DNA of 38,096 nt from a virus: positions 1 to 38,096 of the IMG/VR virus record IMGVR_UViG_3300042691_012054; one strand, given 5' to 3'. Position 1 is the stretch's first letter, and each line of letters opens with the position of its first letter. Under the pieces are notes generated by a model that worked only from the letters and a program-made list of their open reading frames with translations, did not search any database and was not told the DNA's origin. Below, one piece after another: positions 23,495-30,622 of the stretch. The position numbers and the translations under genes are program-made.

Positions 23495-24090
23495 AATTTG
23501 TAAAGAATACAAGATACTATTCGGGAGTTGTTTACGAATGGAATCTTCCAACAGGCTCGACATGCCCTTTTGCTCTTGAGTGTAAAGTTTCGGTTGATCG
23601 ATACACAGGAAAATTCAATAATGAATCAAATCAATACAGATGCTACGCTGCGAGTCCTGAAAGGTTTCCTGCGGTTCGTGAGCATCGTTGGAAAAATTTT
23701 GAATATGTAAAAAACGGAAATATGCCTTTGCTCCCAAAAGATTGCAAAGCTGTTCGAATACATGCTTCAGGAGATTTCTTCAACCAAGCATACTTCGATC
23801 TTTGGATCGACGTTGCCATCGCAAACCCTCTTGTAGAGTTTTGGGCGTATACGAAAAGCATTGGATATTGGGTCAATAGACTTGATAGGATTCCAAACAA
23901 TTTAGAGCTAACGGCGAGTAGAGGAGGCAGACAGGATGAACTTATCAGAAAACATAACCTGAAACAAGTCTATGTTTTCGGGTCTCTCTCTGAAGTCCCG
24001 AGAGGCATGCCGATCGATACCAACGACGATTGCGCAAGAGATAAAAGGATCAGAACGTTTGCGCTTGTAGATAATTATGCGAAAAAATAA
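23491..24090 (+). CDS. Gp88-family phage protein
   Basis: This 199-aa protein belongs to the Gp88-type phage family, recognisable by WNLPTGSTCPFALECK, RCYAASPERFPAVREHRW, and KAVRIHASGDFFNQAYFD with FWAYTKSI and LTASRGG. The three Cys residues near positions 24-51 suggest a metal or cluster, but the biochemical function of the family is not established. It overlaps the nuclease gene and is followed by a promoter, so it ends the replication transcript. Confidence 0.82.
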   Translation: MKFVKNTRYYSGVVYEWNLPTGSTCPFALECKVSVDRYTGKFNNESNQYRCYAASPERFPAVREHRWKNFEYVKNGNMPLLPKDCKAVRIHASGDFFNQAYFDLWIDVAIANPLVEFWAYTKSIGYWVNRLDRIPNNLELTASRGGRQDELIRKHNLKQVYVFGSLSEVPRGMPIDTNDDCARDKRIRTFALVDNYAKK

Positions 24091-24091
24091 A

Positions 24092-24123
24092 TTTGTGCGG
24101 TAAAATTATCTTGAATAAATTTG
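24092..24123 (+). promoter_or_regulatory. Promoter for the SSB-like gene, Bacteroidota type
   Basis: TTTG (24092-24095) and TAAATTTG (24116-24123) are 20 bases apart, a full match to the -33/-7 consensus. The start would lie near 24130, a few bases before the coding start at 24139, so the leader would be very short and may cut into the ribosome site AAAAAGGAG (24125-24133). Confidence 0.6.
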
Positions 24124-24138
24124 TAAAAAGGAGAAATT

Positions 24139-24465
24139 ATGATCAAGTGCGAAATCGTTGGGACGCTGATCGAGAAATCGGCGCCCGTTCAAATTTCAGA
24201 CAAATTGACAAAGTCTGAAATCGTTGTGGAAACTTCAGGCAAGTACCCCGACTTTATCAAGATCGAGGTCGTGAATGAAGACATAAAGAAACTTGAGGGG
24301 ATACCCTCTCTTCAAGAAGTCAAAGTGACCGCATATCTTCAAGGTCGAAGATATACCGACAAAAAGACTAATCAACTGAGGTATTTCAATTCTGTGAAAT
24401 TGATCTCGATCGGTCGGAATACTCAAATAGAGAACCCGATTGTTGAAGAGGAACCAATGTTCTAA
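24139..24465 (+). CDS. Single-stranded DNA-binding protein, DUF3127-like
   Basis: This 108-aa OB-fold protein resembles DUF3127, a family typical of Bacteroidota: EIVGTLIEKSAPV start, KSEIVVETSGKYPDFIKIEV strand pair, and a QGRRYTDKKTNQLRYFNSVK hairpin. The end is short and acidic (VEEEPMF), like the protein-binding tail of SSBs. It should coat ssDNA during replication and recombination with the Sak4-like protein. The gene is bracketed by its own promoter and terminator, so it can be made at a higher level than its neighbours. Ribosome site AAAAAGGAGAAATT precedes it. Confidence 0.75.
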   Translation: MIKCEIVGTLIEKSAPVQISDKLTKSEIVVETSGKYPDFIKIEVVNEDIKKLEGIPSLQEVKVTAYLQGRRYTDKKTNQLRYFNSVKLISIGRNTQIENPIVEEEPMF

Positions 24466-24491
24466 GAGTGAGAAATCACTCTTTTTTTATT
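24464..24491 (+). terminator. Terminator directly after the SSB-like gene
   Basis: AAGAGTGA (24464-24471) pairs with TCACTCTT (24476-24483) around a GAAA loop, followed by TTTTTATTT. Its first two bases belong to the SSB stop codon. Confidence 0.85.
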
Positions 24492-24494
24492 TCT

Positions 24495-24755
24495 ATGCTG
24501 AACCAATACGAAGACTATCAGGATTCCGAAATTCCAAATTTCTGCTGGATCGAGATCGGGAATGATCTTGAAGGTTCGGTGTCGATAAATGGCCAGAAAT
24601 TACAGATAACCGCAACGAATCAAAGTGGATTGTGGAAGATCGTAATCAGGAATAACAAAGGCAAGAAAGTCTTCAGTATCTGCGTGTCTGATCTCTTGAA
24701 GCATGAAATAATGATAATAACAGAAACACATATTTTGGATCAAATGAATGCTTAA
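24495..24755 (+). CDS. Hypothetical protein (86 aa) after the SSB terminator
   Basis: ATG 24495 lies only a few bases after the terminator U-tract and has no ribosome site, so its expression level is uncertain; a longer frame would start inside the hairpin. The protein is beta-rich in the middle (LEGSVSINGQKLQITATNQS) with a late helix (VSDLLKHEIMIITETHIL). No family recognised. It overlaps the next gene by eight bases. Confidence 0.55.
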   Translation: MLNQYEDYQDSEIPNFCWIEIGNDLEGSVSINGQKLQITATNQSGLWKIVIRNNKGKKVFSICVSDLLKHEIMIITETHILDQMNA

Positions 24756-25422
24756 CTACAAAGAGTTATTCGGTTGGGGAAGCCAACTATCGAATGGAAA
24801 AAACTTTCGTAATGTTATTGAAAGAATCTTCGTAATCAGAAAAAAGAACAAAAAGACAGAACCGATAGCGATTCTAAATTTTCCAACTTTCCATGGTCGT
24901 ATTCTCTCGATCTTCGTAAATGAAGCGAACCAAATAGAAACAGGCGAAATGAAAGTAAACCTTTTCAGTGCTGATCCATTTCTCTACCCTGGAAAGAATC
25001 AAGCAAAAGAGAGGGCAGAGCTTTTATTCAATTCTTTGAAGCAAAGCGATAAATTTGAATACCCATATTTTAAGAATGGCAAGATCGAGCAAATTGAATC
25101 AGGTCTTGAAGCAATGACCGATACATTCGATGCGGTTTTCATCTCACGCATTGATACTACTCAGACTGAAAAGATTCTTGCGATTCTTCCCCAAATAGCA
25201 AAAGACAATGCCTTTGTAGCAATTGACTTCCAACCCATTGCTGAAGAATATCTCTTGACAGAAGCTTCAGAACTGAGACTAATCACAGAAGAAAAATACA
25301 ATGAAGAGAGAGACCAAAAGTCTATTTTTGTTTATCAATTATCAAAGCGAATCAAGCAAAGATCAAAGAATCAAAAAACAGAGATCGAGAATGATTCGGA
25401 TCAATCAAAAGAGGTTAACTAA
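24748..25422 (+). CDS. Hypothetical protein (224 aa), possible Rossmann-like core
   Basis: The start lies inside the preceding gene. A central segment FDAVFISRIDTTQTEKILAI followed by LPQIAKDNAFVAIDFQPIAE looks like the strand-helix-strand of a Rossmann or methyltransferase-like fold, but no cofactor motif can be named. The C-terminus is Lys/Gln/Glu-rich and disordered. It ends directly before the first lysis gene. I do not assign a function. Confidence 0.6.
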   Translation: MLNYKELFGWGSQLSNGKNFRNVIERIFVIRKKNKKTEPIAILNFPTFHGRILSIFVNEANQIETGEMKVNLFSADPFLYPGKNQAKERAELLFNSLKQSDKFEYPYFKNGKIEQIESGLEAMTDTFDAVFISRIDTTQTEKILAILPQIAKDNAFVAIDFQPIAEEYLLTEASELRLITEEKYNEERDQKSIFVYQLSKRIKQRSKNQKTEIENDSDQSKEVN

Positions 25423-25689
25423 ATGAATGCGCTCAAAACTTTCGTGCCTTTGTTTGTTTTATCGTTTATTGCGTTGGGTGTTACTCTCGGGTATGCTGAT
25501 GGTAGTTTCAGCACTTTCGCAATCGGCTTGACAAAATATGCGGTCGCCGTTGGCGCCGCTTGGTTTGTAGATTCGTTCTTGTTAAAGGAGGTTAATACCC
25601 GTGAAATTATCAGCAATGATCCTATCGCTTATGCTCTTTTCCTTTCAGCAAATATACTCACAGCAGCGCTCTGTTTCTCGCAGTCCTGA
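25423..25689 (+). CDS. Candidate holin (three membrane segments, 88 aa)
   Basis: The start is adjacent to the preceding stop. Three hydrophobic segments are visible: residues 7-25 (FVPLFVLSFIALGVTLGYA), 32-52 (FAIGLTKYAVAVGAAWFVD) and 67-86 (IAYALFLSANILTAALCFS). Three spans and a place immediately before the endolysin fit a class I holin. The endolysin gene starts within its 3' end (89 shared bases). Other small membrane proteins lie downstream, so which one is the holin is not decided. Confidence 0.6.
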   Translation: MNALKTFVPLFVLSFIALGVTLGYADGSFSTFAIGLTKYAVAVGAAWFVDSFLLKEVNTREIISNDPIAYALFLSANILTAALCFSQS

Positions 25690-26158
25690 AGTCTTGAAGA
25701 TCGCAGAGGGTTTTGTCGGTGTCAAAGAACAAAAGAACAATTCGGGTTATTGGGTTGATAGATTTCTCAAGTCTTGCAGACTCAAACCCGGAGCGCAATG
25801 GTGCGCTGCGTTTGTGAATTTCTGTCTTGACTCTGCAGGTATCAAGACTCTGCCTTTTACAGGATCGGGACTCGCAAGACATTTTGCTACACTCAACAAA
25901 ACGATCAAAGCAACAGAAGTCTTGCAGAAAAACATGGAAATCCCTCCGGGTGCAATTATCGTGTGGCGCAGAGGATCAACGCCCTTCGGTCATGCGGGAA
26001 TCGTGAAGAAATGGAAAGGGAAAAATGGCGATACTGTAGAGGGGAATACTTCTTCAGGAATGAAAGGATCGCAACATGATGGCGATGGAGTTTGGAAAAG
26101 ATCAAGATCGATCAACCCGACCAATTACTTTCGCATTACAGACTTCATAACATATTGA
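25601..26158 (+). CDS. CHAP-domain endolysin with signal peptide
   Basis: This 185-aa protein begins at GTG after a strong AAAGGAGG. Residues 1-21 form a signal or signal-arrest segment (MKLSAMILSLMLFSFQQIYS). The CHAP amidase/peptidase domain follows: AQWCAAFVNFCLDSAG with the catalytic Cys, PPGAIIVWRRGSTPFGHAGI with the catalytic His, and VEGNTSSG. The export signal means cell-wall cleavage may not wait for a large holin hole. The gene overlaps the holin candidate and is followed by a spacer with a hairpin. Confidence 0.87.
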   Translation: MKLSAMILSLMLFSFQQIYSQQRSVSRSPEVLKIAEGFVGVKEQKNNSGYWVDRFLKSCRLKPGAQWCAAFVNFCLDSAGIKTLPFTGSGLARHFATLNKTIKATEVLQKNMEIPPGAIIVWRRGSTPFGHAGIVKKWKGKNGDTVEGNTSSGMKGSQHDGDGVWKRSRSINPTNYFRITDFITY

Positions 26159-26286
26159 AAAAAAAATTTTTGCGTTATTCATCTTTTTTCTATATTGTTT
26201 TGTTGCCAATTATGGTAGCACTCTTGATCTCATGACTTTCTCCGCAGGGGCTTGTTTCGGCAAGCCCTTGTTTTGATATACGCCAT
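26159..26286 (+). promoter_or_regulatory. Spacer after the endolysin with promoter-like elements
   Basis: No gene is present in these 128 bases. TTTTTG (26167-26172) and TATTGTTTTG (26192-26201) have a spacing close to that of the two better promoters but the -7 element is not a full match. A terminator lies 50 bases further on. A short RNA starting here and ending at the hairpin is possible. Confidence 0.3.
26248..26274 (+). terminator. Terminator hairpin between endolysin and membrane protein genes
   Basis: GGGCTTG (26248-26254) pairs with CAAGCCC (26261-26267) around TTTCGG, followed by TTGTTTT. It lies about 90 bases after the endolysin stop and 12 bases before the next start. Confidence 0.75.
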
Positions 26287-26583
26287 ATGGATACACTGAT
26301 CGAAATCTTCCGCAATGTTTTCGCAACATTCGTTTCAGTCGGCACCCTTATAGTGATGTTCTCGAAGCATTTGAATAAGGAACGGCTCATACATTCAAAG
26401 CAAATCTCCGACATAATTGATAAAACGGCAAGCAAGGTATTCTCGAATGCGCAACTTGAACAAAGGGTCAAGCAACTCGAGAATCAAGAAAAGGCGAACC
26501 AAGAATACATGCGCGAATCATTCGGGAAGCTGAACGATCGTCTTGACCAAATTTATTCAATAGTCGCAAGCATGAACAAATGA
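26287..26583 (+). CDS. Membrane-anchored coiled-coil protein, lysis region (98 aa)
   Basis: Residues 4-26 are a membrane helix (LIEIFRNVFATFVSVGTLIVMF) and the rest is a charged coiled coil (QLEQRVKQLENQEKANQEYM, then FGKLNDRLDQIYSIV). The layout recalls spanin or XhlA-type lysis proteins but in opposite order to XhlA. It overlaps the next gene by four bases. A lysis role is inferred from the neighbouring endolysin. Confidence 0.6.
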   Translation: MDTLIEIFRNVFATFVSVGTLIVMFSKHLNKERLIHSKQISDIIDKTASKVFSNAQLEQRVKQLENQEKANQEYMRESFGKLNDRLDQIYSIVASMNK

Positions 26584-26774
26584 AATTTGGTTTTCAATAC
26601 TGGCATGAGCCAACCCCAAAAAAAATACGAAGAGTTTTTGGAGCTATTTCGGCGATGGGGATTGCGGGGTCAGGGTTTGCGTATCTGCGTGAAGATCAGA
26701 CTCTCGCCATCATTCTTTTAGCCTGTTCTTGTGTTGGGGCATTCATCTCTAAACTATTCGCAGAGAACCCTTGA
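26580..26774 (+). CDS. Small two-span membrane protein, holin-like (64 aa)
   Basis: The start is in an ATGA overlap. The N-terminus (MKFGFQYWHEPTPKKIRRVF) is followed by two membrane helices (GAISAMGIAGSGFAYL and LAIILLACSCVGAFISKLF). Proteins with this 'W.EPTPKK' start and two helices are familiar in phage lysis cassettes of Bacteroidota phages as candidate holins. It is one of two holin candidates here. Confidence 0.6.
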   Translation: MKFGFQYWHEPTPKKIRRVFGAISAMGIAGSGFAYLREDQTLAIILLACSCVGAFISKLFAENP

Positions 26775-26775
26775 A

Positions 26776-27120
26776 ATGACAAACCGAGACCGATTTAATA
26801 TAAAAATATACAAAGGCGAATCGTTTACGATGCAATGCGAACTAAGGGACGCAAACGGTTCGGCTATCTCACTCCAGGGCGCAACGATATCTTCAGAATG
26901 TAGATCGAAACAAAGCAATGTAATTGTATTCAATTTCAGTTGCGCAATAATCACGCCCGCTTCCAATGGAATTTTTACTATTTCTCTTCCCGCATTATCT
27001 TCCTCAAATCTTCAAGCTTCAAGAAATCTTGTCTACGATGTGAAGATCTCTTTTGCAGGAGGGGAAGTGAAGAAATGGCTCAGTGGCGATGTTGAAGTTA
27101 TTGATACGATTACGCAATGA
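26776..27120 (+). CDS. BppU-like baseplate protein (114 aa)
   Basis: ATG 26776 follows the previous stop directly; a longer frame upstream overlaps a membrane gene and was rejected. The pattern KIYKGESFTMQCELRDANGS, ISLQGATI, GIFTISLPA, LVYDVKISFAGG and LSGDVEVID is that of BppU-type N-terminal domains, which attach receptor-binding modules to the tail tip. It heads the second tail module and overlaps the next gene. Confidence 0.75.
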   Translation: MTNRDRFNIKIYKGESFTMQCELRDANGSAISLQGATISSECRSKQSNVIVFNFSCAIITPASNGIFTISLPALSSSNLQASRNLVYDVKISFAGGEVKKWLSGDVEVIDTITQ

Positions 27121-27485
27121 GTTTGAGTAACGACAATATAACGATAATAACAAGGCCGTCTGCGATCAATCTTGCGGTTAGTGAATCAACAGGCGATGTT
27201 GATATCACGACCATCCCTCAAGTAATCAAGATCCAAGTTGGAGCGATTCTTCAGACAGCAAGCGGTTCATTTGTTATAGGAGAAACGCCGAGTGGTCTTG
27301 TGAATGGATCGAATGCGATCTTCCAAAGTCTATTTCCTTTTGCTCCCGAAAGTCTTCAAGTCTTTGTGAATGGCGTTTCTCAAGCGCTCACAATAGATTA
27401 CACAACTTCAGGAACCCAAACAATAAACCTTTCTGTGTCTCCAATCATTGGGGATATCATTCGAATAAATTACAAAATAGGATAA
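27117..27485 (+). CDS. Tail fibre-associated protein with a domain shared with the next gene (122 aa)
   Basis: Residues 1-50 are beta-rich (DNITIITRPSAINLAVSEST). From about residue 50 to the end, FVIGETPSGLVNG, LQVFVNGVSQ, DYTTSGTQTINLS and PIIGDIIRINYKI align along their whole length with the C-terminus of the following gene. This looks like a small beta-sandwich module used at fibre ends or joints. The start overlaps the BppU-like gene by four bases. Confidence 0.65.
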   Translation: MSLSNDNITIITRPSAINLAVSESTGDVDITTIPQVIKIQVGAILQTASGSFVIGETPSGLVNGSNAIFQSLFPFAPESLQVFVNGVSQALTIDYTTSGTQTINLSVSPIIGDIIRINYKIG

Positions 27486-27492
27486 TAAAAAA

Positions 27493-28317
27493 ATGGCTGA
27501 AACTACAATTGCTTCAAGACAGATACGAGATGGTGCGATCACGAACGCAAAGATCGTAGCAGGTGCGGGAATTGAAACAACCAAGCTTCAACACGGGACT
27601 TCATTCTTGAAGAAAGAGGGCGATGTTGCAATGTTGGGAAATCTCGATTTCAATAATAACAAAGCGACGAATCTTGGTACACCTACTTCGAATGGCGATG
27701 CTGCGAACAAAATATATGTAGACAATTTAATTGCTGCGCTTCCATCGGCTTACAAATATAGGAATGTTCATGTAGCATCGGTTGCGAACATCAACCTTTC
27801 AAATCCAGGCACAGCAAGTTTTGATGGTCATACCCTTGCGACTGGGGATCGCATCCTCGCAAAGGATCAGACGACCGCATCGCAAAATGGTATCTATGTT
27901 TTCGATACATCTTCAACCGCATTGACTCGCGCTACAGATTCTGACGCTTGGGATGAGCTTGTAGGCACTTTGGTATATGTAGATCAAGGAACGGTTAACG
28001 CAGATGCAAGATTCTTTTGTACTTCAAATACTGGCGGGACTCTTGGATCAACTGCGGTCGTTTATGTTCAAGATACATCTGGAACTTTGAACGCAACAAA
28101 TTTCGTGATTGAAGAAATTCCAACAGGCGCAATCAATGGAGTTAACGTCAACTATTCTCTTGCTTATACGCCGACCGCAGGAACTGTTAAAGTTTACCTG
28201 AATGGCTTGCGTCAGAGATCAGGCGCAGGAAATGATTTCACAATCTCTACGAACATCATTACATTCATCACACCTCCAATCGCTGGCGATGTTATATCTT
28301 GCGACTACATGAAATAA
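27493..28317 (+). CDS. Tail fibre protein (274 aa)
   Basis: The N-terminal half has fibre motifs: IASRQIRDGAITNAKI, LQHGTSFLKKEGDVAM, NLDFNNNKATNLGTPTSNGD and AANKIYVDN. A middle part (LATGDRILAKDQTTASQNGI then YVFDTSSTALTRATDSD) is common in phage tail proteins. The last ~70 residues repeat the module of the preceding gene (NFVIEEIPTGAING ... GDVISCDYMK). It probably forms a trimeric fibre or a fibre connector. Confidence 0.78.
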   Translation: MAETTIASRQIRDGAITNAKIVAGAGIETTKLQHGTSFLKKEGDVAMLGNLDFNNNKATNLGTPTSNGDAANKIYVDNLIAALPSAYKYRNVHVASVANINLSNPGTASFDGHTLATGDRILAKDQTTASQNGIYVFDTSSTALTRATDSDAWDELVGTLVYVDQGTVNADARFFCTSNTGGTLGSTAVVYVQDTSGTLNATNFVIEEIPTGAINGVNVNYSLAYTPTAGTVKVYLNGLRQRSGAGNDFTISTNIITFITPPIAGDVISCDYMK

Positions 28318-28335
28318 TCTTGAAGAGGAAAAGTC

Positions 28336-29148
28336 ATGGCGACAAAGATCAACAATGAACAATTACCCGATGTGATCAAGAACAAAACAATTGATACATC
28401 AAACGACATCGATACAACAACGACCAAGCTCACGATCACAGGCGGGACGAATGGTCAAGTCTTGTCAACAGATGGTTCAGGAAATCTGTCATGGACAACG
28501 GCGGGCGGTGGAGTTTCCGATGGAGACAAAGGAGACATTACTGTTAGCGGCTCGGGTTCCATTTGGACAATAGATAATGGAGCGGTTAATTATGCTAAGA
28601 TACAGTCGGGGACATCAAATGGCGTGATTGGATATCCCACAACTGGCGCGCCTCAAAGAGTTGGTCTGCATTCAAGTTTAGCATATATTTCGAACACGCT
28701 CGGGACGACATTAGCGAGCAATGCGAACAATCGAAAAGATTTCTTTTTGACAACTACTGGGTTGGTCAATCAAATTGACTATGTGACTATATTCTCAGTA
28801 CAACCCGGACTTGGAACTTGGCTAGTCATGGCAAATCTTGTTGGCTATGCTAACAATGTAAATTTTGTTATGCATGGGCAACTATCTGGAAATCTTGCTG
28901 GAATATCTGAGGGTAGTCAAACGGTAATGGCAAGTGGAACTGCGGGAAGATTCACATCAGCGACTATGACTCTTTTTGGATATCTAACCACGACGACTCT
29001 TAGCACAATTGAAATACGATGTGCGAAAAGTAATGCTCCAGGGTTTAACAGCAACTGGACATTGATACCCGGAACTCAGGACGCAGACGCAACGGGACTT
29101 AGGTTTTCAAGTATAGGAACAAAAATTTCAATTCTGCGGGTTGCATAA
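28336..29148 (+). CDS. Tail fibre / receptor-binding protein (270 aa)
   Basis: The start follows AAGAGGAAAAGTC. The first 100 residues are a fibre stem with Gly/Ser/Thr repeats (TITGGTNGQVLSTDGSGNLS, DKGDITVSGSGSIW). The last 150 residues look like a C1q/TNF-type jelly roll (QPGLGTWLVMANLVGY, STIEIRCAKSN, then LIPGTQDADATGL and ISILRVA), a common receptor-binding tip. It is the last gene of the module and the best candidate for host recognition. Confidence 0.75.
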   Translation: MATKINNEQLPDVIKNKTIDTSNDIDTTTTKLTITGGTNGQVLSTDGSGNLSWTTAGGGVSDGDKGDITVSGSGSIWTIDNGAVNYAKIQSGTSNGVIGYPTTGAPQRVGLHSSLAYISNTLGTTLASNANNRKDFFLTTTGLVNQIDYVTIFSVQPGLGTWLVMANLVGYANNVNFVMHGQLSGNLAGISEGSQTVMASGTAGRFTSATMTLFGYLTTTTLSTIEIRCAKSNAPGFNSNWTLIPGTQDADATGLRFSSIGTKISILRVA

Positions 29149-29152
29149 TAGA

Positions 29153-30034
29153 ATGAAAGAAAAGTCTGACAGACATATCAGGATCAGAGTCTCGCAAGAG
29201 GAATATGGATTCGTTCGCGAAGTGCTTCGTAAGAAAAAAAGCGGAGGTCAACTTCCGAAGATCGAAGAAATTGATTCTTTTGTTTCGGAATGGCTAAACG
29301 ATTTTCCTGATGGTCGTGAAGAAACTTTCAACCCGATTACGATCGAAGGAAAGGCTGCGATCTTGTCTGATATCCATCTCGGGATTCATGACAAGCAAGC
29401 GATCACTTCGGCACTAACATATTTGAAAAAGGAACGAATTGATTTCTTGATCTTGAACGGCGATACTCTTGACTCGACAGAGATCTCTACGCATCCAAAA
29501 AACTCTAAGACTCCAAAATATCTCCACGAAGTAACTCTTGCGAAGTCTTTGCTTTCAGCGATCGCAATCGATTTCCCTCACACAAAGATATATTTCAAAG
29601 AGGGGAACCATGAGGATCGTCTTCAAAGATATATCATGGCGAATGCTGAAGCACTCGATGGAATTGTCGATCTTCCAAAGATTCTTGATCTTGAAGCAAA
29701 GGGTATCGGGTATGTAGAGTCTTTGCGCTACATGATCGTGAACAACATCCATGTTTTCCATGGGCATGAAATTCGAGTTTCAGGAACGAACGCAGCTCGA
29801 AAGCTTTACGATCGCACGGCTCATTCTTCGCTCATGGGTCATGTTCACAAGATCGGTCATTTTGTAAAGAAAGGCACAGACGGCATATATCGCGATGCTT
29901 TCACAACAGGGTGCCTTTGTAAACTATCACAGGGCTACATCATGCACTCAGACTCGCAACATGGCTTTGCAATAATTGAACGCGATGGGAATGTCAGAAA
30001 CCATGAAATAAGAAACGGAGCTATATTGCCATGA
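29153..30034 (+). CDS. Calcineurin-like metallophosphoesterase (293 aa)
   Basis: All metal-binding motifs of the family are present: LSDIHLG (Asp73, His75), LNGDTLDS (Asp104), EGNHEDR (Asn152, His153), FHGHE (His203, His205) and MGHVH (His230, His232). The first 60 residues are an extra, basic N-terminal part (DRHIRIRVSQEEYGFV). A nuclease or phosphatase acting on nucleotides or DNA ends is likely; the substrate cannot be read. Such enzymes occur in many phages of this type. ATG 29153 was chosen over an upstream TTG. Confidence 0.85.
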   Translation: MKEKSDRHIRIRVSQEEYGFVREVLRKKKSGGQLPKIEEIDSFVSEWLNDFPDGREETFNPITIEGKAAILSDIHLGIHDKQAITSALTYLKKERIDFLILNGDTLDSTEISTHPKNSKTPKYLHEVTLAKSLLSAIAIDFPHTKIYFKEGNHEDRLQRYIMANAEALDGIVDLPKILDLEAKGIGYVESLRYMIVNNIHVFHGHEIRVSGTNAARKLYDRTAHSSLMGHVHKIGHFVKKGTDGIYRDAFTTGCLCKLSQGYIMHSDSQHGFAIIERDGNVRNHEIRNGAILP

Positions 30035-30507
30035 TGAATAGAAATGTGACATTTGCGATCTTGGGTGTTCTTGTTGGGTCATTTGTAGCGATCATGACAG
30101 AATGGAGATCATGTTCGGTCATTCCTCAGAGAATCAAGATCGATACTCTTCATTCTGTTCAAATAATGGAGCGCCCTGTATTCATCACAGATACTATAAA
30201 AGTCAAGTCTGTTTCTTGGAAGACCAAGGATTCAGTTATATTTGTTTCTGAAGAAATACCCTGCAATGATACGGCCTTTGTTGCGCAAGCCGATTCAGTC
30301 ATTGTGCCAACTGGCGACACTTTGAATCTCGCATTCAATTACCAAGATCGCAGAGGATCATTCTCTCTCGTCTTCAAGCCAAGACCCGACACGATCATGA
30401 CAAGAGAAATCTTGAAGCCGATCGAAACAGAAGCGCCTTTCCCTTTCGCAGCGATCTTCGGAGCACTCGGTCTTGGCACGATTCTCGGTTTGTATCTTAG
30501 CAAATGA
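30031..30507 (+). CDS. Two-TM protein, possible spanin (158 aa)
   Basis: The start overlaps the phosphoesterase stop (ATGATGA). Membrane helices lie at each end: residues 7-23 (TFAILGVLVGSFVAIMT) and 137-156 (PFAAIFGALGLGTILGLYLS). Between them is a beta-rich periplasmic stretch with repeated Thr/Asp/Val (DSVIVPTGDTLNLAFNYQ) and a proline-rich RPDTIMTREI segment. This topology recalls a unimolecular spanin-like lysis protein but no lipobox or family motif is visible. Function is open. Confidence 0.6.
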   Translation: MMNRNVTFAILGVLVGSFVAIMTEWRSCSVIPQRIKIDTLHSVQIMERPVFITDTIKVKSVSWKTKDSVIFVSEEIPCNDTAFVAQADSVIVPTGDTLNLAFNYQDRRGSFSLVFKPRPDTIMTREILKPIETEAPFPFAAIFGALGLGTILGLYLSK

Positions 30508-30622
30508 AGAAAATAGGTCTATTTCGCGCATAAACGGCTCAGGAAGCGAATTTCAAGAGACATGCGATAAAATTAGCGCAAGAATAGATAAACGCATCAT
30601 AAAACGCAATTCTGGAGATAGA
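30508..30622 (+). other. Intergenic spacer before the modification operon
   Basis: This 115-base stretch has no gene, only short repeats such as ATAAACG, and an AATAG/CTATT inverted pair. A frame that reads through it lacks a ribosome site before ATG 30623. I see no good match to the TTTG/TAnnTTTG promoter, so the operon promoter remains unidentified. Confidence 0.4.

Noticed and set aside
20405-24090. Phage-encoded DNA polymerase
   Set aside because: None of the frames shows polymerase motifs; replication genes are limited to the DnaA-like protein, primase-helicase and accessory proteins.
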